From: Sugiyamaella lignohabitans
Taxonomy: Eukaryota > Ascomycota > Dipodascomycetes > Dipodascales > Trichomonascaceae
Direction of reading: 5' to 3'
Length of the DNA stretch: 64,000 nucleotides
NCBI RefSeq assembly: GCF_001640025.1
Contig: NC_031674.1
Location: 3,224,001 to 3,288,000 of the forward strand
Positions 10,256-21,036 of this stretch are shown piece by piece. Within the stretch, counting starts at the first letter, position 1, and every line of letters starts with the position of its first letter. A program made the position numbers and the translations under genes. The notes under the pieces were generated by a model. The model did not search any database, had not been told where the DNA came from, and was given only the letters and a program-made list of their open reading frames with translations.

Positions 10256-11421
10256 ATGAGCACCGTAAGGGCCGCTACCCATGCTGGTTCTTGGTATCCT
10301 GCTAAGAAGGATAAGTTAGAGCGGCAAATGAAACAATTTCTGGATTCTGTTCCTGATTCTGGGGAGACCTATAAATCTTTGCCAATTCCAGGTGCTCGTT
10401 TTTTAGTAGGACCGTGAGTTGTGTTAAGTAGAATGCTGAAGGTGAAGTATCTAACTGGGTTTAGTCATGCTGGCTACACATGGGCGGGAAAAACGCTTGC
10501 AGAAACGTATAAAGCTTGGGATACTTCCAATATGTAAGTATCTGAGTTAGCGGTGGTATTGTATTTCCAGAATAATTGAAAATTGGAGTAGGGGTTCACT
10601 GATAGAAAAATGAAGTAACTGAGAATGATCCTCTAGTTGGTCACTATCTAGAACCTGTCGATCTAACGAAGTGCAGTAAACGTGTGTTTATATTGGGCCC
10701 TTCCCATCATGTATATTTTAAAGGGGCAATGCTAAGCCCTTTTCATATTTATGAGACTCCAATGGGAAACATCCCTGTCGATAGAGAAGTCACCGATCAT
10801 CTAAGTGAGGCAGGAGGGATCAAGCTGATGTCAACTAAAGTGGATGAGGAGGAACACAGTTTCGAACTGCATATGCCCTTCATCTATAAGATGAGTACTG
10901 CCAATGGCACAAGGCCTCCCACTCCAGTGGTGCCCATCATGGTTGGTGACACTGACGCTACTTTCGATAACAAACTGGCTTCGCTTTTGGCTCCCTATTT
11001 TGCGGATAAGAGCAATGCATTTGTAGTTAGTACTGACTTTTGTCACTGGGGTCTCCGATTTGGCTACACCGCTTATACAGACTCTAAGGCAGTCGTAGAT
11101 ATTAGAAACTTGGGTAGGATATCAAAGACCGCTCCAGGAGTTCCGATTTTTAGATCCATAGAGTACCTGGATAGACTCGGGATGAAAGTTGCTTCACTGG
11201 GTTCTTATACTAAATGGACAGAATATCTAGACCGTACTGATAACACTATTTGTGGTCGAACGCCTTTAGGAATAGTTTTAAGAACCATTGAAAAAGTTGA
11301 CGAGCAGGACAGAAATGAAGATTATGGGTTTCTTAAATGGATTGGGTATGCCCAGTCAAGTCGTGTTACCGACATCTCTGATAGCAGTGTCAGTTATGCT
11401 AGTGGATACGCTGTTTGTTGA
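10256..11421 (+). CDS. MHO1: MEMO-family protein (Mho1-like), two introns
   Basis: MEMO proteins are widespread, related in fold to metal-dependent dioxygenases, and in animals act in copper/redox and motility signalling. The yeast role is poorly defined. Exons 10256-10413, 10465-10533 and 10677-11421 join to 323 aa. The spliced N-terminus reads VRAATHAGSWYP, then LVGPHAGYTWAGKTLAETYK, then KRVFILGPSHHVYF. These are the conserved MEMO blocks with their His residues. Later blocks include EEEHSFELHMPFIY, FVVSTDFCHWG and CGRTPLGIVL. Each intron falls inside a conserved block, so the splicing model is well constrained. The unspliced frames break at each junction. The symbol follows the S. cerevisiae ortholog name (YJR008W). 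Confidence 0.92.
10414..10464 (+). other. Intron 1 of MHO1 (51 bp)
   Basis: Donor GTGAGT, branch TATCTAAC (10448-10455), acceptor TAG at 10464. Splicing fuses LVGP to HAGYTWAG, a conserved family block. At 51 bp it is the shortest intron in the window. Confidence 0.88.
10534..10676 (+). other. Intron 2 of MHO1 (143 bp)
   Basis: Donor GTAAGT, branch CTAAC (10663-10667), acceptor GTGCAG ending at 10676. The join produces NIKRVFILGPSHH in frame. Confidence 0.88.
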
Positions 11422-11824
11422 ATTCAACTACCTTCATATTTAGAGCGGTAGCTTCAACAAGCAAATCATATCTTAATATAATTGCTTATATCCAAATTAA
11501 GTTTATTAGAAGTACCTACGAGTATGCTGTTTCAGGACCCTGCATATGATGAACTTTATGTTCATTTCATCAGTTCCAGTAGGAGCATAGTGAAAATATT
11601 TGCTTATGTTCAAAGACATCCAATATAGACCCAATATAGGCTCTTGGAAAAGTCCACACTCAAAACATAGCTTCCTCAGTTATCAGATGTTTATTTGTAC
11701 TTATAATGTATTAGGTACTATAACCGTCTGATTTTGTGATCCCAAAGTACCATGTCTCATCCGACAACTCCTGCATTCAACGTGTTCGTGAAGCGGTCAA
11801 CTACAACAGTCTACAGCTATTAAA
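11422..11824. other. Intergenic region upstream of the beta-adaptin gene
   Basis: A 403 bp AT-rich spacer between MHO1 and APL2, presumably the APL2 promoter. A short direct repeat of the CCAATATAG type occurs near 11620-11640. No gene or RNA is supported. Confidence 0.45.
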
Positions 11825-14370
11825 ATGAGTGGGTCAAGTGGAAATGGTCCAAACCTCCCCTCAATTTTGAGGAAGAGCTCTACTACTGATGCCAGGTTAT
11901 TTCAAAGGGTAGGTTCTAGGGGTTATTAGTCGTCCCGGTATTGTCGGACGTGACAAACCATGTACTATGAGTTGCTGTTGCTAGAAATGGTTTTTGGCAA
12001 CCATTTTGCCAAGTCGAGAAAAACTATCCAACATTTTCTAGTGGGAAGAAAAGGAGATAGTTAGATAGAGGTTAAAGATGAACTTGGGTCAATTCTAACA
12101 AAATTCAGGGGAAAGCCGGGGAACTGCGAGGAGAGTTGAGCCTTGGAAAAAAAGATAAAAACAATAAAAACAAAAAGACAGCTTTGAAGAAAATTGTAGC
12201 AAATATGACTATGAGCAATAATGAAATGATTGCGCTATTTCCAGACGTCATTGCTTGTATGTCAATTTATGACATTGAGATAAAGAAGATGTGCTTTCTG
12301 TATTTGTTGACATATGCAAAGGCCAAACCGAAGATTGCAATTGAGGCCATTCCCGTTTTGATTGATGACCTCACCGATTCATCTCCATTGATCAGAGCAC
12401 TTGCTTTAAGGACCATGTCAGCTATTCCTGTAAGAGAGTATTTCGATACAGCACTCGAGTATACAAGAGAATTATTGCATGACAATGATCCGTATGTTCG
12501 AAAAACAGCAGCTTACAGTGTAGCCAAGCTATGGAATGCGGATCCTAAGGCAGTCGAAAAGATTGGCCTTATTGACGATTTGAACAAATTGTTGGCCAAT
12601 AATAATCCCACAGTAGTGGCTGCCTCATTAGCAGCCTTGATGGATATTACTGAGAAAAGCGAGGGCCTTGATCTTGCGATTGATAGATCAAATGCGTTTA
12701 ATCTCGCGCATATTTTGCCTGATGTTAATGAGTGGTCTCAAATCTATATTTTAAATGCATTGATGAACTTTGTGCCCCAAAAACCTGTGGACGCTACTTT
12801 ATTGATTGAACGAGTCATTCCAAGGTTGCAATTTGCCAATTCATCGGTAGTACTCGGCACAATTAGATTGATTATTTATCTCACAAATTTTGTTCCAAAT
12901 TTGTCTACTGCTATCCCCAATCTGGACAGGCGAATAGGCCCAGCTCTGGTCACCCTATTATCTAAACCCCCTGAGATTCAATACCTAGCATTGCGTAATT
13001 GCATATTATTGCTACAATCAAGAAAATCCCTACTGAACCTAGATGTAAGGGTGTTTTTTTCAAAATATAACGACCCAATTTATGTTAAAGCAACGAAATT
13101 AGAAATAATTTTCTTGCTTGCAGATGAAAATAATATCGGCGAAGTGTTACGAGAACTGAGAGAATGTGCTACAGAAATAGACGTACAAGTCGCTAGAAAG
13201 GCGGTTCGGGCGATTGGAAAGTTGGCAATAAAAGTAGAGGCTGCTGCCCAGCCATGTATTGAGGCACTTTTGGAGCTTGTTTCCACCAAGATCTCTTACA
13301 TCGTACAGGAAGCAACAGTTGTCATTAAAAACATATTCAGAAGATACCCTAATCGATATGAATCAGTGATCAGTGCTTTGTGCGACAATTTGGATTCATT
13401 AGATGAGCCAGAAGCAAAATCGGCAATGATATGGATTATTGGCCAGTACGCCGATAGAATAGATAATTCCCATGAGCTTCTTGATGGTTTCTTATCGACA
13501 TTCACGGATGAACCAGTCTCAGTGCAGTTGTCACTTCTCACAGCTGTAGTAAAGCTGTTCATCCTGAGGCCCACAAAGGGTCAAGGGATGGTCCCGAAGA
13601 TCCTAAAAATGGCTACAGAGGACTCTGACAATCCTGATTTGCGCGACAGAGCCTATATGTATTGGCGACTACTATCATCAGATCCGGCTGGAACCAAGAA
13701 AGTAGTCCTTGATGCGTTTCCCGAGATTTCAGCGGATAGTGACCGGATGGACGATGAAAGATTAGAAGAACTTGAACTAGCAATTGGAACGCTAGCCACT
13801 GTCTATTTAAAACCTGTTAAGCAAGTTTTTAGAACTGCCAAGGTTCGTAAGCTTCCTATATCCCCTGCTCTGGCCCCTAGAGAGCAAACTAAATCTCTTG
13901 CGATTCACAGATCCCAATCATTCGCTGAACAGGAACCACCTAGGCAGCAGGTTCAAAGAGCTGCTACAACCCCTGCTTCTGGTGCTAATATAGGAGTTAA
14001 TATTTCCCCAGCTCCAGTTGTTTCTGGTGTTGGACCCAGCACACGAAGTAACCTGGCTGATAACATGGGAGCTTTGACAATCGATACCACCCCTCAACCT
14101 TGGCTGGGAGCTAATTCGACTGGTTTCGACTCTCCTCTTTCATCGAATGCTACACCTACGACCGCATCATTCAACTACCCACAATCTGGAATATATACGA
14201 ATGGGAGTTTCAACACCAGTAATGTATCACACATTAACCACATCAATCAACAGTCATCACACCATCAGGATCTTATTCAACTCGATGATCCTGTACCTTT
14301 AACACCAGGACGAGGATATGTGGTCACGCAGAATGGTCTTTCTGGTGGCAATCAAGACTTGTTATGGTAA
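11825..14370 (+). CDS. APL2: Beta-adaptin large subunit, probably AP-1 (one intron)
   Basis: A large subunit of a clathrin adaptor complex acting at the trans-Golgi/endosome. Exons 11825-11908 and 12109-14370 give 781 aa. The junction produces LFQRGKAGELRGELSLGKKD, matching the conserved start of beta-adaptins. The trunk of HEAT-like helical repeats covers about 30-600, including ALKKIVANMTM, PLIRALALRTM, DPYVRKTAA, KPPEIQYLALRN, NLDSLDEPEAKSAMIWIIG and DNPDLRDRAYMYWRLLS. The C-terminal part is a Ser/Thr/Pro/Asn-rich linker with LIQLDDP, a plausible clathrin-box-like motif, and no ear domain follows. Lack of the appendage is usual for fungal AP-1 beta. AP-2 beta (APL1) is the alternative; trunk motifs and the KPVKQVFRTAK segment make AP-1 my preference. 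Confidence 0.88.
11909..12108 (+). other. Intron in APL2 (200 bp)
   Basis: Donor GTAGGT, branch TTCTAAC (12093-12099), acceptor CAG at 12108, phase 0. Exon 1 encodes only 28 residues, and no ATG start in exon 2 would retain the conserved GKAGELRGEL block. Confidence 0.87.
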
Positions 14371-14451
14371 ACAACTAAATGCATTTAATAAATAAATAAA
14401 TAACAAAAAATAAATAAGTAGGACTGGAAGCCCTTAAGATGAGTTCGTTAA

Positions 14452-17400
14452 TCATTCGGGAAACAGAACTACTCCTGGGACATTTTTTCTATCCATCATA
14501 CTTGACCTCGCCTTGGGTGTCATCTTCACTGGAGAAGCTGCTATCACAGTCTCTGCTGAAGTGGCCTTTTTCAAGTTTGGTTCTGGCCCTTGGGGGATGG
14601 TTTCAAGATCTAACGGCGCATGTCTAAGCTCTTTGAATATGACTAGAGCCCCAACTTTCGAAATAATTTCGCTGTGTTCACGACACTGGGGGGAGGCAAC
14701 ACATCCTGGACAGCCAAATTCGCATGGACAGCTTTCGACCCTATCCAGCGCCTGTCGAACTAGGTCGTCTGCGAATTCAAACGCCTTTCTTGATATACCT
14801 GCTCCCTGTTTACCACCTTTACGATCGCAAAAAATTAGCCTAGCGGGACGTTTCCTGTTCGTGGTTCTATGCGAATATTCCTTTTCAGGAGCTTTACATT
14901 CGGTTGAGACTTCTCCAGGGAGAGCGGTGACGAACATTGGAAATAAACTAAGAAGAGCATGTTCAGCTCCATGGACGGCACCTGCAATCGATAAGCCTTT
15001 CTGCTTTAAAATTCTCAATGCGCTGTTGGGTACATCAATCCAGAAACCTTTCGACTCGTAAATCCATGGAGGATTGTCGACCTCAACCGCATCTACGATG
15101 CGGTCTCTCTTATCTATCTTGAAAAAGCCAAAAACAACTGCTTCATATCTAATTCTCCCAAAGCATGCAGCATACCTCTCACCCTGTTGCAAGTCTTCCT
15201 CCGTACTTAATACAGAATAAAGTTCAGTCTCAATTGGATCAACATTAGTATAGTCACGCTGGCGAGTAATCCAGTCAACATCCACACGTGCAACTTTAGC
15301 ATACTTTTGAGTAGGGTTGAACTCTTGAACCAAGTATGGCTGGCCTTGGTGAATAAAAATACCCCCCTCATACAATGTAAACATGACTCTTGATGCTTCA
15401 ACGGTTTCCATCACCACATTCCGGTTGTTAGTCGTATCAACTACAGCAAACTCATCTTCCTCAATTCCCCGGATCACCACATGGCTACTAGGCTGAGGAA
15501 GATATTTGTCTTGACATGTATATGCATTCTCTACTTCCTCCAATTCAACCAGCCGACTTTTTACCAGGTCCTCCCAGACTTGCTTTTCTGTAGCATCAGC
15601 TTCAATCGAAAACCCGAAGTACTTAGCATCAATATCAAGTCTGATAGGTAGTTCATAGGCCCCACATTGTAAATGACTCTCTTGAATTAGCAAATTATCC
15701 AACGCCAGGGGGATATCAGCATCGGGGGCTTCCATGATTGCATTAGGATTGTTCATATAATACTGATCAACTGCATCACCACTTCCTATGATTAACGCAA
15801 GCGCATCGTGGTTCCTTCTTCCAGCTCTCCCGCATTGCTGGCGTAAGTTGGAAATAGTAAATGGGAAACCAACTATTAACACTGCATCAAGGTTCCCGAT
15901 GTCAATTCCCAACTCCAAGGCATTTGTGGCAACAATGCCCAACAAACGCCCGTCAAACATTTCCTTTTCAATCCGTCGACGATCTTCTAACGAATACCCA
16001 CCCCTATAGGCCATAAGTCTTGACAATAAATCTGTCCGACCACTGGTTTCTAACATGCTTCTTACGCTCTTCATTAAGAGTTCGCAAGTTCTTCTTACTC
16101 TGCAAAATGCAATAGTTCGTATACCGCGCGAGGTCAGATTAATCAATAGATGTGCTGCCTCACCAACAGGGTGAACTCGTCCACTCTTATGGTCTTTTGG
16201 ACTAACGTATCGACAGTTCCAAAGTAGGTAGGTTCTTGAACCCATAGAAGATCCATCTTTGTCCACGACAACAATTTCATCAGAAGAAAACCCGAATATG
16301 TTTGACATCAAGTTCAATGGATTCCGAACTGTTGCAGAACAGGATATTATCTTGACATCCGTATTTCCTAGTTCATTAACAATTCGCAGTAGACGTCTCA
16401 TTATATATGCCACATGTGCACCAAATAACCCGCTGTAGATATGGAGCTCATCCACAACAATACATTTCAGGTTCCGCAGAAATGTTGCCCATAGATCCCA
16501 GTTTGGTAAAATACTCGCATGAACCATATCAGGATTGGTAAATATGATATTCGAGTTGTTGCGGACAAAGTATCGCTTCTCTTGATCAGTATCTCCGTCA
16601 TAAGTTTCTGCCACTATTCCCTGCAATTCTGGGATCGCATTCAATAGTTCTAAAAATGACCTCTTCTGATCTTGAGCAAGTGCCTTGGTGGGAAAAATAT
16701 ACATAGCAGTTGTAGTGTCTTTTGATTTAAGAAGCGAATCAAGAACAGGCAGCTGAAAAACCAGCGATTTCCCGGACGATGTTGATGTGGTTACTATAAC
16801 CCCTTTTGTTTTATCACATTTCAAACTGTTCAAAGCTAGCTCTTGATGTGAGTATAATCTTGTTATATTTCGTAGTTCTTTTAAAGCGATCACAAGGGAG
16901 TATGATAGAACGTCACAAATATCACTAGATCCATACTGGGCGTCTCTGGAAATCACATGGATTTCCCCATCTTTGACAATTTGATCAGCGTAGTCGGGTG
17001 ACTGCTTAACGTCTCGAATGAACTTGGCTATTGACCCGGATTCCTTGTTCTCAAAGGCATTTCCTGAATTCTTCATCATATACTCGACAGGATCCTCAAA
17101 CTGTTCAAGAACAGGAATGAATGGCTTGGATCTTTCCTCCAATGTGGCCAAGAGATCCACACCAGAAGCAAGACAAGAGAGTCGGAATGCTTCTAAAGCA
17201 ACGGAATACTTTTCGATTCTCTTGTCAATCATCTTTTTTATGTTTTCTACTGAGAATCTAGGCGGTTTCACAATCTTGGATGCAGGTCGAGGAGTCGGCG
17301 TCATTTTTCGTTTCTTTGCTACTTCTGGCCGCACTTTCCCATCGACAAACTCAAAAACAAGCAGTCTCCGGGGAGGCTCAACGGGGATTTCATCCTGCTC

Positions 17401-17778
17401 CTCAAAACCATCATTTTCTATCGTAGACAACCGATATATATCACGATCTGTTGTTTCAAAACCATTCCTGGTGGTAACAGGAGCTGCATGTTCCTCAACC
17501 TGATTTTCATCCACGTAGGCTAATACAACATCATCTGGCACAAGATACTTTATCTGTGCCAAATCATCAACAGTTAGAGGACGGCCTATGTCTTTTTCTA
17601 CAGCTGGTTTGATTGCCGAATATGTTGTCACTATGTATCGGCCTGACGACACTAAAAATGTGTATATCGTAACCACTGATTTATGAAGTTTCTTCAAAAA
17701 AGCTATATCCTTGTCCCAATTGGCGGTATTTATATCAGAAGATCTAATGGAAATAGGCTCCTCAAGCTCTCGTTTCAT
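14452..17778 (-). CDS. HRQ1: RecQ4-type DEAH-box DNA helicase Hrq1
   Basis: Hrq1 is a 3'-5' DNA helicase with roles in interstrand-crosslink repair and telomere maintenance, related to human RECQL4. The 1108 aa length is close to S. cerevisiae Hrq1. Visible motifs are Walker A TSTSSGKS (about 330), Walker B as VVDELH (about 443, the Hrq1-type DELH rather than DEAH), CSATVRNP (motif III), IAFCRVRRTCEL, VATNALELGIDIG (motif V) and QQCGRAGRRNH (motif VI). The C-terminal MZB/DUF1998 domain has four Cys in CPCEFGCPGCVASPQC (about 1020-1040). The N-terminal 60 residues look like a small folded module before the helicase. It converges with APL2, leaving only 81 bp between stop codons. There is no intron. 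Confidence 0.95.
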   Translation of the reverse strand: MKRELEEPISIRSSDINTANWDKDIAFLKKLHKSVVTIYTFLVSSGRYIVTTYSAIKPAVEKDIGRPLTVDDLAQIKYLVPDDVVLAYVDENQVEEHAAPVTTRNGFETTDRDIYRLSTIENDGFEEQDEIPVEPPRRLLVFEFVDGKVRPEVAKKRKMTPTPRPASKIVKPPRFSVENIKKMIDKRIEKYSVALEAFRLSCLASGVDLLATLEERSKPFIPVLEQFEDPVEYMMKNSGNAFENKESGSIAKFIRDVKQSPDYADQIVKDGEIHVISRDAQYGSSDICDVLSYSLVIALKELRNITRLYSHQELALNSLKCDKTKGVIVTTSTSSGKSLVFQLPVLDSLLKSKDTTTAMYIFPTKALAQDQKRSFLELLNAIPELQGIVAETYDGDTDQEKRYFVRNNSNIIFTNPDMVHASILPNWDLWATFLRNLKCIVVDELHIYSGLFGAHVAYIMRRLLRIVNELGNTDVKIISCSATVRNPLNLMSNIFGFSSDEIVVVDKDGSSMGSRTYLLWNCRYVSPKDHKSGRVHPVGEAAHLLINLTSRGIRTIAFCRVRRTCELLMKSVRSMLETSGRTDLLSRLMAYRGGYSLEDRRRIEKEMFDGRLLGIVATNALELGIDIGNLDAVLIVGFPFTISNLRQQCGRAGRRNHDALALIIGSGDAVDQYYMNNPNAIMEAPDADIPLALDNLLIQESHLQCGAYELPIRLDIDAKYFGFSIEADATEKQVWEDLVKSRLVELEEVENAYTCQDKYLPQPSSHVVIRGIEEDEFAVVDTTNNRNVVMETVEASRVMFTLYEGGIFIHQGQPYLVQEFNPTQKYAKVARVDVDWITRQRDYTNVDPIETELYSVLSTEEDLQQGERYAACFGRIRYEAVVFGFFKIDKRDRIVDAVEVDNPPWIYESKGFWIDVPNSALRILKQKGLSIAGAVHGAEHALLSLFPMFVTALPGEVSTECKAPEKEYSHRTTNRKRPARLIFCDRKGGKQGAGISRKAFEFADDLVRQALDRVESCPCEFGCPGCVASPQCREHSEIISKVGALVIFKELRHAPLDLETIPQGPEPNLKKATSAETVIAASPVKMTPKARSSMMDRKNVPGVVLFPE

Positions 17779-17970
17779 TGTCCATTAACATAGACAGGGA
17801 TCAGTCTTACCGGATCATTGCATGTACGGAGCTTATCGCATTTATCGCCTCTTGATGCCTACCCTTGCCACAATCATTTCAGCTGAACTCCCGAAAAGAA
17901 TCCACCGTATAAGGAAGACCATCTATTAATGTGTATAGATACATATAAATAAAGCTAAAATAATCGGATA

Positions 17971-20145
17971 TTAGACTATTGGATCACTAAGAGCACGACC
18001 CTGATCTCTTGAGTCATATGATGAGCCGGGAGGAGGTGTTTGACTCTCAGATCTTGGTTCATGCTCGGGTCTTGCCGGTGAGACGATAGCAGGTGGAGGT
18101 ACTATGGCTGGTACACCAACGATAATGGAAGGGGGTGGGTGGTATCTTTTGGAAGAAGATGATGCATTGGAAGATAAAGCACCATTAGACCCAACACCGC
18201 TTGCGACATTGGAGTTGGATTGATTAGAAGAGCCGTTGTTCACAGGAGTAGACGAATTTTTCATCCTTTGAAGAGATGTCTTTATACCGGATCTAGGCTG
18301 GTTTTGGCTCTGACTCCGAGAATGCGATCTATCGCGTCGGTATGATTTAGATTGCTGTTTAGATCGACCCGAATCATCAGCGGGACGAGGCATCCAGTGC
18401 TTCCAGCCCTCAAAATCAATCAAAGCTTGCATACAACCCCATTCAATCGTCTTTTGCTCAAGCCACAATAGATTTACTGGCTTGGTTAGGAAATCATTGC
18501 AACCAGCTGCCAAAGCCACCGACTTATCAGCATTCGAAGAACTTGCCGTCAGAGCAACAATAATAACAGGTGACTTGAACAGCTTTGTTTCTATCCTATC
18601 TTCTTTTTTTGGAGCTACCCAGTTAATGCGCTGTTCTGACGAAAAAGTACCCACTCGATTGTCTTGTTCTAGTCTTCTAATCTCCTTTGTAGCGTCAATA
18701 CCTGACATGACAGGAAGTTGAATATCCATAAGAACTAAATGGAATCCACCCTGTCTCCACTTTTCCACTGCTTCTTTTCCGTTTTTGGCTACTGAACACC
18801 GGATTCGCTTTCGTCTCATAAACGCTTCCAAAATCTTTTGATTGATTACGTTATCTTCGACAATAAGCACGTTGATTTGCGGGACAACACCCTCAAGAAT
18901 AGGGAAGTTGTTTGGCATAGTTCTCCTCAATGACCGATTGGGGTTACTAGCACCAGCTGAAATATTATACTCCTGTGGAGGTTGCTGACCACCAGGCCGA
19001 GACATAGTTGATATTGAAGAAGATGCGGATGTCGATGGAGCGGACTCAGTTCTCGGCATTTTTTTCTTACCATTATCATTATTGGTGCTGTTTGGAAGTT
19101 TGAACTGCCTCGGTAATAAAAGAACACCATTAGATCCTTCTTGGCGAGAGGATTTGGTCGAGCTATTGCTACCCACTGACGATGTGGATTTGGAAGCCTT
19201 GATTGGTGGTCTATTGGGGTTGTTAGCAACATGGGGTGAAGTTAGATCTTCACTGCTATTACTAGTCGGATTTGCAGTTGGTGGAGGTCGCACCACCGTC
19301 CTTGGTTGTGGGCTTAGATTGTCTTGTTGATAAAATGGCCTAGAGTTGGCACCAGTGTTCCGCTCATTTGCAGCAGGAAACGATATCAAGAGAGCATCTG
19401 ACATTTTCATTCCTTCGGGAAAATGATGATCTAAAATTGCAAACACAGAATCATCTGGTTGTAGTTCTATAGTTGAAAGATTGGGGCTGAGTCTAAAATG
19501 TCCTGAAGCTGGCGTTAGTGGCGTTGTCAAATGATCATTTGTTGACGACTGAGGACCAAGTGCCACGGTGGTGGAAGCAATGCTACTAGTGGATGCTATA
19601 GATGCTGTAGATGCTGTAGATGCTGTTGTAATACTTGTAACGCTGTCATTACCAGGACCAGGGTTCGTGCTGGTAGCACTACTTGGTGTGGTAATGGGAG
19701 CTGTAGTGCTCTGGGTTGCAACGGTAGGTTGCGATCGGAATCGACTCGGTGGCGGGGGCAATTTGTCTACAGACATTGAACCATTGATATTACTTGGACT
19801 AGGATCATTAACACCATCTTCGTAAACAAGCTCAATCACTAAATCAGCTGGGTCACAGGTTCGTGCCAAACTTGTAGGGTACTTTTGCAGAATTAAGGAT
19901 TTCAAGTCATCTACGATATCGGTTTCATTTACAGTAACAGTTGTAGCTTGCATGCCAGGTCGTCGCACCCAGACTCGTTTTGTTGAAGGCATAGACTGTA
20001 AGGACGAACTGTGGCGATGGTGCAGAGTCGGTAAATGCGATACCGTCAACGGAGATGGCAATATAGTGCTAGAGCTTACTCCAGCACTGTGGCTCCTAGC
20101 GTGTCCAAAGTCGTTGCCAACCATAGGTGATGTTAGCGATGTCAT
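17971..20145 (-). CDS. SSK1: Two-component response regulator Ssk1
   Basis: Ssk1 is the receiver at the end of the Sln1-Ypd1 phosphorelay. Unphosphorylated Ssk1 activates Ssk2/Ssk22 MAPKKK and hence the HOG osmostress pathway. The 724 aa protein has a long Ser/Thr/Asn/Pro-rich N-terminal half and one receiver domain at about 422-560. The receiver opens with NVLIVEDNVINQKILEAF (acidic pocket ED) and contains LVLMDIQLPVMSG, where Asp474 is the expected phospho-acceptor. It continues to IIVALTASSSNADKSVALAAGC and FLTKPVNLLWLEQK with its conserved Lys. The receiver is interrupted by a long insert (EQRINWVAPKKEDRIETKLF), common in fungal Ssk1. The tail is low complexity. A short Ala-Ser-Thr tandem repeat lies near 19590-19625. 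Confidence 0.95.
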   Translation of the reverse strand: MTSLTSPMVGNDFGHARSHSAGVSSSTILPSPLTVSHLPTLHHRHSSSLQSMPSTKRVWVRRPGMQATTVTVNETDIVDDLKSLILQKYPTSLARTCDPADLVIELVYEDGVNDPSPSNINGSMSVDKLPPPPSRFRSQPTVATQSTTAPITTPSSATSTNPGPGNDSVTSITTASTASTASIASTSSIASTTVALGPQSSTNDHLTTPLTPASGHFRLSPNLSTIELQPDDSVFAILDHHFPEGMKMSDALLISFPAANERNTGANSRPFYQQDNLSPQPRTVVRPPPTANPTSNSSEDLTSPHVANNPNRPPIKASKSTSSVGSNSSTKSSRQEGSNGVLLLPRQFKLPNSTNNDNGKKKMPRTESAPSTSASSSISTMSRPGGQQPPQEYNISAGASNPNRSLRRTMPNNFPILEGVVPQINVLIVEDNVINQKILEAFMRRKRIRCSVAKNGKEAVEKWRQGGFHLVLMDIQLPVMSGIDATKEIRRLEQDNRVGTFSSEQRINWVAPKKEDRIETKLFKSPVIIVALTASSSNADKSVALAAGCNDFLTKPVNLLWLEQKTIEWGCMQALIDFEGWKHWMPRPADDSGRSKQQSKSYRRDRSHSRSQSQNQPRSGIKTSLQRMKNSSTPVNNGSSNQSNSNVASGVGSNGALSSNASSSSKRYHPPPSIIVGVPAIVPPPAIVSPARPEHEPRSESQTPPPGSSYDSRDQGRALSDPIV

Positions 20146-21036
20146 TACGAAGCTAATTTGAGCCCAATATCTCTCAAGTAAACATTAATAGACTGGTAGC
20201 TCTGATTTCAATGGTCCCCCATGGACCTGTAAAAACCACTGATGAATTCTTCCTGACAATAAAGTGCTGTCAACTGTGGCTGATTGAGGTATATCCACAA
20301 AGAAAAGAAAAACCAGAAACCAACTAGATACAATAGAACCTTTACCCGGGTCCAATATTGGATGTTGTACTTCTAGATGAGGAGTGATGAGGAGTAATAG
20401 ATGGACCGAGAGTTTGGTAACCTTTTCCCAGTTGTTCGCACTTTTCGATTAACTATGATATACTAAATCTGGAATGTAATTCTCAATTGAAATCACTGAG
20501 CGTTCTAAAACAAGTAGTCAAAACTAAATTGTCTCAATGGGCTATGATGATGAGTTCGTGCTTTTGCGATACTGCATGCGCTAGAAGACTTAATCAAAAG
20601 TCGCAACGGCCCTGCTGTACGATTCACATGCATTTACAGCGCAACTGCCTTGCAGCAGACAGCCACTCCCATTGTTCTAAAGAGTTTACAGGGTCCACTC
20701 TCGCCGTAATTACCGGTGCCGATATTTTTAAAAAGCGGCCAAAGGGGGTGCGTTTATAAGACTGGGGACTTGGGGTATTTTCTAATTTAATTCACTACCG
20801 CTAAAGACTATCTGACTATATATACAAATCAACGAAAGTATCAACAATTTAAAAGCTTTTTTTTTTTAAGTTTCGGTTTTTTTTTTCATATTAAATTCCC
20901 ACTACGCGCAAGTTACAATGAACAGCTATAGGCAGCTTGAACGGCCATAGCTGCAAAATTGGACTGCTAACTTTTACTTAAATATTAATTTATTAAAACT
21001 GAAACGAAAAGTTTAGATTAAGTCATATATGTATAA
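20146..21036. other. Intergenic region between SREBP-like gene and SSK1
   Basis: An 891 bp spacer containing the SSK1 promoter side and the 3' end of the SREBP-like gene. T/A runs lie at 20858-20866 and 20877-20886. A small open frame at 20487-20759 has no family signature. No RNA gene is recognised. Confidence 0.45.
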